From: Congregicoccus sp964517665 | GTDB lineage: Bacteria; Verrucomicrobiota; Verrucomicrobiia; Opitutales; Opitutaceae | NCBI GenBank assembly: GCA_964517665.1 | Contig: CAZFCY010000026.1 | Location: forward strand, 1-36,255 | Reading direction: 5' to 3' | Length of the DNA: 36,255 bases | Shown here: piece by piece, positions 32,644-36,255 of the stretch | Layout: the number at the start of each line of letters is the position of its first letter | How positions within the stretch are numbered: the first letter of the stretch is position 1 | Program-made: the position numbers and the translations under genes | Notes under the pieces: generated by a model | Database searches by the model: none | The model's input: only the letters and a program-made list of their open reading frames with translations | What the model was told of the DNA's origin: nothing

Positions 32644-32703
32644 GCAGGAATCGGAAGACAACGTTTCCCGACTCCTGATTTCTGTCTCCCGTGTCCTGAT
32701 TCC
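32644..32703. repeat. Intergenic word-repeat element (CAGGA family, second copy)
   Basis: The left arm 32644-32662 (GCAGGAATCGGAAGACAAC) opposes the right arm 32670-32703 (GACTCCTGATTTCTGTCTCC, then CGTGTCCTGATTCC). It ends 4 bp before the GH1 start. Related to the element at 8775-8860. Confidence 0.6.
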
Positions 32704-32707
32704 ATTC

Positions 32708-34069
32708 ATGTCATTCCCAAAACATTTCACTTGGGGCGTCGCCGCCGCGGCTTATCAGATCGAGGGCGCGTGGAACGTCGATGGCCGCGCGCCCTCGATC
32801 TGGGATGATTTCTCCCATCAGCCGGGAAAAATCTTCGAGAACCACAACGGCGACGTCGCCTGCGATCACTACCACCGCTGGCGCGAGGACGCCCGGCTCA
32901 TGCGCGATCTCGGCGCGCAGGCCTACCGGCTCTCGCTTTCCTGGTCGCGCATCCTGCCGCAGGGAACGGGAAAACCCAATGGCAGGGGCCTCGCCTTCTA
33001 CGACCGGCTGATCGACCGGCTCCTCGCGAGCGGGATCACGCCGTGGGTCACGCTCTATCATTGGGATCTGCCGTCGGCGCTGCAACGCCGCGGCGGTTTC
33101 CTCAATCGCGACATGGTGGAGTGGTTCGGTGAATACGCCGAACTCGCGGCCTCGCGCCTCGGCGATCGCGTGAAACATTGGATGACTTTCAACGAGCCGC
33201 CCGTCGTCGTCGGTCTCGGGCTGCAAGAGGGCGCGTTCGCGCCGGGATTGAAGCTTCCGTTTTCCGACTGCCTGCTCGCCGCGCATCACCTGCTCATGGC
33301 CCACGGCCGCGCCGTGCAGGCGATCCGCCGCGCATGCGACCGGCCGGTGAAGGTGGCGATCGTCCACACCTCGCGCGAGCGCATCCCCGCGACCACGGGA
33401 AAGCGCGACATCGAGGCCGCGCGCCGCGATTACTTCGCAAGCACGAACAGGAACATGTGGAACCTCGCGTGGTGGGCCGATCCGGTCTTCCTCGGCGCGT
33501 ATCCAAAAGATGGAGTCGAGGCCTTCGGCGATGCCATGCCGGAGTTCACCGCCGCGGACATGAGGTTGATTGCGCAGAAGACCGATTGCATCGCCTACAA
33601 TTGCTACACCGGCTGGCCCGTGCGCGCAGGCGCGGACGGATCGACGGAGCGCGTGCCGGAGGGTTGGGGCATCGGCAATCCACGGGGAACGCTCTCGTGG
33701 TTGAGCATCGCGCCCGAGGCCGCCTACTGGGCCGCGCGTTTCCAGACCGAACGCTACAAGCTTCCGATCGTCTTCTCGGAAAACGGGCTCTGCAACACGG
33801 ACTTCGTGCATCTCGATGGCAGGGTGCGCGACCCGCAGCGCATCGATTTTCTCACGCGTTATCTCCGCGCGATCAAACGCGCGATCGCCGAAGGCGTCCC
33901 GGTCGACGGCTACTTCTATTGGTCGATCCTGGACAACTTCGAGTGGGCCGAAGGCTACAAGGATCGCTTCGGCCTGATCCACGTCGATTACCAGACGCAG
34001 GCGCGCACGCCGAAGGACTCGTATTTCTGGTACCGCGACGTGATCGCGAACAACGGCGCGGATCTGTAG
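32708..34069 (+). CDS. GH1 beta-glucosidase
   Basis: 453 residues, a standard length for bacterial GH1, with no signal peptide, so cytoplasmic. FTWGVAAAAYQIEGAWNVDGRAPSIWD at the N-terminus, acid/base Glu163 in MTFNEPPVV and nucleophile Glu358 in VFSENGLCN are all present, and GYFYWSILDNFEWAEGYKDRFGL closes the barrel. It would release glucose (or mannose) from beta-linked disaccharides after import. It is the last gene of the glycan block and is followed by a hairpin. Confidence 0.93.
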   Translation: MSFPKHFTWGVAAAAYQIEGAWNVDGRAPSIWDDFSHQPGKIFENHNGDVACDHYHRWREDARLMRDLGAQAYRLSLSWSRILPQGTGKPNGRGLAFYDRLIDRLLASGITPWVTLYHWDLPSALQRRGGFLNRDMVEWFGEYAELAASRLGDRVKHWMTFNEPPVVVGLGLQEGAFAPGLKLPFSDCLLAAHHLLMAHGRAVQAIRRACDRPVKVAIVHTSRERIPATTGKRDIEAARRDYFASTNRNMWNLAWWADPVFLGAYPKDGVEAFGDAMPEFTAADMRLIAQKTDCIAYNCYTGWPVRAGADGSTERVPEGWGIGNPRGTLSWLSIAPEAAYWAARFQTERYKLPIVFSENGLCNTDFVHLDGRVRDPQRIDFLTRYLRAIKRAIAEGVPVDGYFYWSILDNFEWAEGYKDRFGLIHVDYQTQARTPKDSYFWYRDVIANNGADL

Positions 34070-34110
34070 CGGCCGGCGTCAGAGGCCGGGCTGGCCCTGC
34101 GCCGCCGATT

Positions 34111-34158
34111 GCGCGCCCAAAAACCTCGCGCGCGCTTGCTTGCGCGCGAGGGTTGGGC
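34111..34158. terminator. Imperfect hairpin after the GH1 gene
   Basis: GCGCGCCCAAAAACCTCGCG on the left and GCGCGCGAGGGTTGGGC on the right pair with a two-base bulge around GCTTGCTT. It lies 41 bp after the GH1 stop codon. It lacks a T-run but sits where the glycan block should end. Confidence 0.5.
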
Positions 34159-34284
34159 ATCGGTTACGATCGCTCCGTCACGGCTGACACCCACGCAGTC
34201 GCTCGCCCACCTCGCCCTCGGTTGTTACTTGCGGACACACGCAGTCGTCACTTCACCGGTCAACCCACACCCCACGCACGCGTC

Positions 34285-34761
34285 ATGGCTTCCATTCGAT
34301 TCAAGGTAAACGGAACGGACCAAAACGTTCAGCTCGACGACCCGTCCACTCCCCTGCTCTGGGTGTTGCGCGACAACCTCGGGCTCGTCGGCACGAAATA
34401 CGGCTGCGGCATGGCGCTTTGCGGCGCGTGCACGGTCCACCTCAACGGCGCGCCCGTGCGCTCGTGCAGCATCCCCGCGATCGGCGTCTCGGGACAGAAC
34501 GTGACCACGATCGAGGGCCTCGCCGCGCCGGACGGAAAACTGCACACGCTCCAACAGGCCTGGATCGACCACGACGTGCCGCAATGCGGCTACTGCCAGG
34601 CCGGACAGATCATGTCCGCCGTCGCGCTGCTCCGGCAGAATCCCACACCGACGGACGAGGACATCGACGCCGCCATGGCCGGCAACCTCTGCCGCTGCGG
34701 CGCCTACCAGCGCATCCGCGCCGCCATCCACACCGCCGCGAACGCTGGAGGTGCGGCATGA
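34285..34761 (+). CDS. iorA: Isoquinoline 1-oxidoreductase-type small subunit (2Fe-2S)
   Basis: 158 residues. The plant-type ferredoxin cluster motif (YGCGMALCGACTVHL...RSC) and the second, all-helical 2Fe-2S motif (QCGYCQAGQ...NLCRCGAYQRI) define the small subunit of xanthine-oxidase-family molybdenum hydroxylases of the IorAB type. It passes electrons from the molybdenum subunit encoded next. It overlaps the next gene by 4 bp (ATGA). It is probably unrelated to glycan use. The gene symbol follows family usage; the substrate is not known. Confidence 0.9.
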   Translation: MASIRFKVNGTDQNVQLDDPSTPLLWVLRDNLGLVGTKYGCGMALCGACTVHLNGAPVRSCSIPAIGVSGQNVTTIEGLAAPDGKLHTLQQAWIDHDVPQCGYCQAGQIMSAVALLRQNPTPTDEDIDAAMAGNLCRCGAYQRIRAAIHTAANAGGAA

Positions 34762-36255
34762 AATCCGCGTTCGACTACAGGCCGGTGGCGGAGGTCGATC
34801 TGCCGCGCGCGATCATCGAAGCGGAGCGGGCGATCGACGTCGCGACACCGGACGCGCCCGGCGCGATGGACCGCCGCGGTTTTCTCAAACTCTCCGGCAT
34901 CGCGGGCGGCGGACTCGTGCTCGCGTTCTGGCTCGGCGGCCGATCGACCGCCACCGCCGCGACCGTGGCAGCCGGGAAGACCCCGGATGTGTTTTCACCC
35001 AACGCCTTCATCCAGGTCCGCGCGGACGGAACCGTCGTCATCTTCGCCAAGAATCCCGAGATCGGGCAGGGCGTGAAAACCGCCCTGCCGATGATCATCG
35101 CGGAGGAGCTGGACGTGCCCTGGGAGCAGGTGCGCGTCGAGCAATCGGCCATCGATCGCGAGAAGTTCGGCTCGCAATCGGCCGGCGGCTCGATGTCCGT
35201 GCCGGGAAACTGGGACCGCCTCCGCCGCGCCGGCGCGGTCGCGCGCGCCATGCTCGTCACGGCCGCCGCCGACCAGTGGGATGTCGCCGCGGCAACCTGC
35301 CGCACCGATCAGGGAAAAGTCGTTCATCCGTCGAGCGGGCGATCGCTCAGCTACGCGGAAATCGCCACGCGCGCCGCGGCGCTTCCCGTTCCCGACGCGG
35401 AAGCCGTGCCGCTGAAGTTGAAAAGTGAATACAAGCTGCTCGGCCGCCGCGTCACCGGCGTGGACAATCACGCCATCGTCACCGGGCAATCGCTTTTCGG
35501 CATCGACATGCAACTGCCGGGCTTGCTGCACGCGGTTTACGTGAAGTGCCCGGCCACCGGCGGGCGCGTGCGCGAGGCCGATCTCGACGCGGTGAAGCGG
35601 CTGCCCGGCGTGAAGGAAGCGTTCGTCGTCGAGGGCAACGAACGCGCCGACCAGCTCATGCCGGGCGTGGCGATCGTCGCGACGTCCACCTGGGCGGCGT
35701 TTCAAGCGGAACGCCAGTTGCGCGTGACGTGGGATGAATCGACCGCGACGAAGGACAGTTGGAGCGGATTCGTCGCGCAGGCCGCGGAACTCGCGAAGTC
35801 CGACGGCGAGGTCGTGCGCGAGGAAGGCGACACGGGCGCGGCGCTTGCGGCCGCGGCAAAACAGATCGAGGCGCGCTACGTGTATCCATTTCTTTCACAC
35901 GCCAACCTCGAGCCGCAAAACTGCACCGCGTGGGTTCACGACGGCGCGCTCGAGATCTGGGCGCCGACACAAACGCCGCAATCCAGCCACGAAGACCTCG
36001 CGCGGATCGCCGGCGTGCCGGTCGGCAACGTGACGCTGCGCCAGCGCCGCGTCGGCGGCGGATTCGGCCGGAGGTTGATGAACGACTACACCTTCGAGGT
36101 CGCGGCGATCGCGGCGCGCGTCGATGCGCCGGTCAAGCTCACGTGGCGGCGCGAAGCCGACATGGCGCACGACTTCTATCGCGTCGGCGGCTTCCATGCG
36201 TTCAAGGGCGGCGTCGATGCCGCCGGCAAACTCACCGCGTGGCAGGATCATTTCA
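34758..36255 (+). CDS. iorB: Isoquinoline 1-oxidoreductase-type large subunit (molybdopterin), 3' truncated by window
   Basis: 499 codons are visible and the frame is open at the window end; family members are about 700-750 residues. A Tat-type signal (MDRRGFLKLSGIAGGGLVLAFW) starts near residue 37. Molybdopterin-binding features follow: FSPNAFIQVRADGTVVIF, EIGQGVKTALPMIIAEELD, SAGGSMSVPGNWDRLR, YVYPFLSHANLEPQNCTAW and RRVGGGFGRRLMNDYTFE. With the 2Fe-2S subunit it would form a periplasmic hydroxylase or aldehyde oxidoreductase. Confidence 0.9.
   Translation, partial: MKSAFDYRPVAEVDLPRAIIEAERAIDVATPDAPGAMDRRGFLKLSGIAGGGLVLAFWLGGRSTATAATVAAGKTPDVFSPNAFIQVRADGTVVIFAKNPEIGQGVKTALPMIIAEELDVPWEQVRVEQSAIDREKFGSQSAGGSMSVPGNWDRLRRAGAVARAMLVTAAADQWDVAAATCRTDQGKVVHPSSGRSLSYAEIATRAAALPVPDAEAVPLKLKSEYKLLGRRVTGVDNHAIVTGQSLFGIDMQLPGLLHAVYVKCPATGGRVREADLDAVKRLPGVKEAFVVEGNERADQLMPGVAIVATSTWAAFQAERQLRVTWDESTATKDSWSGFVAQAAELAKSDGEVVREEGDTGAALAAAAKQIEARYVYPFLSHANLEPQNCTAWVHDGALEIWAPTQTPQSSHEDLARIAGVPVGNVTLRQRRVGGGFGRRLMNDYTFEVAAIAARVDAPVKLTWRREADMAHDFYRVGGFHAFKGGVDAAGKLTAWQDHF

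Noticed and set aside
32568..35900. Further GTATCCA occurrences (32568, 33499, 35882; also 30748 and 26990) as members of the 19-bp palindrome set
   Set aside because: They have the left half but the right arm does not reach GATAC at the fixed distance; at most degraded copies, so they were not counted.
1..36255. CRISPR array, tRNA or rRNA genes
   Set aside because: No regularly spaced identical repeats with unique spacers were found, and no tRNA- or rRNA-like sequence was noticed on reading.

Overview
This window is a high-GC bacterial chromosome segment that looks like Verrucomicrobiota, most likely an Opitutaceae-type polysaccharide degrader. The basis is the TonB-dependent receptor with an 'IELSPFSV' N-terminal box and no SusD partner, the FG-GAP and TPR protein pair, the LacI-sensor/AraC-HTH regulator and the word-like intergenic inverted repeats. 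The taxonomic call is inference. All confident genes are on the + strand.

Region 1 (1-6968) is a bacillithiol-type locus. It holds a large PIG-L deacetylase with a C-terminal amidotransferase-like domain (5' end disturbed at the window edge), a 51-residue membrane peptide, an SSS-family sodium symporter, a short BshC-like cysteine ligase, BshB1 and BshA. Several of these genes overlap at ATGA junctions.

Region 2 (7139-9984) is accessory. A secreted GH43-like protein and an SGNH hydrolase flank 1.1 kb with no solid gene. That gap contains the opposite-strand 5' fragment of a phage tail tape-measure gene and a possible small membrane ORF.

Region 3 (10128-34069) reads as a mannan/glucomannan utilisation locus. 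A first block holds GH130 phosphorylase, GH2 beta-mannosidase, a GPH-type sugar symporter and an XylR-like regulator. Then come the TonB receptor with a strong terminator, and the FG-GAP lipoprotein with a TPR protein. A last block holds a GH5 enzyme, a mannobiose/cellobiose 2-epimerase fused to GH9, a DUF5060/GH5-like enzyme, a CE7 acetyl esterase and a GH1 beta-glucosidase. Three promoters inside this locus, before GH130, the TonB receptor and GH5, share a 14-bp motif at an identical distance from their -10 boxes. This suggests one regulon controlled by the regulator encoded between them. The proposed logic is outer-membrane uptake, periplasmic trimming, deacetylation and epimerisation, symport of oligosaccharides, then cytoplasmic phosphorolysis and hydrolysis.

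Region 4 (34285-36255) starts a two-gene isoquinoline 1-oxidoreductase-type molybdenum hydroxylase. The large subunit runs off the window.

The least explained signals are at DNA level. A 19-bp interrupted palindrome, GTATC-N9-GATAC, occurs six times exactly and once with one mismatch, always inside coding sequence, in different reading frames and using rare codons. A second 19-bp family (GTAGTTGAAATTCAACTAC and a relative) behaves similarly. Nine intergenic inverted repeats are built of short repeated words, and eight of them sit just before start codons. A similar low-GC string lies in frame inside the GH2 gene. Bases 1-54 encode the PIG-L zinc motif on the wrong strand, meeting the rest of the gene at a 9-10 bp shared inverted sequence.
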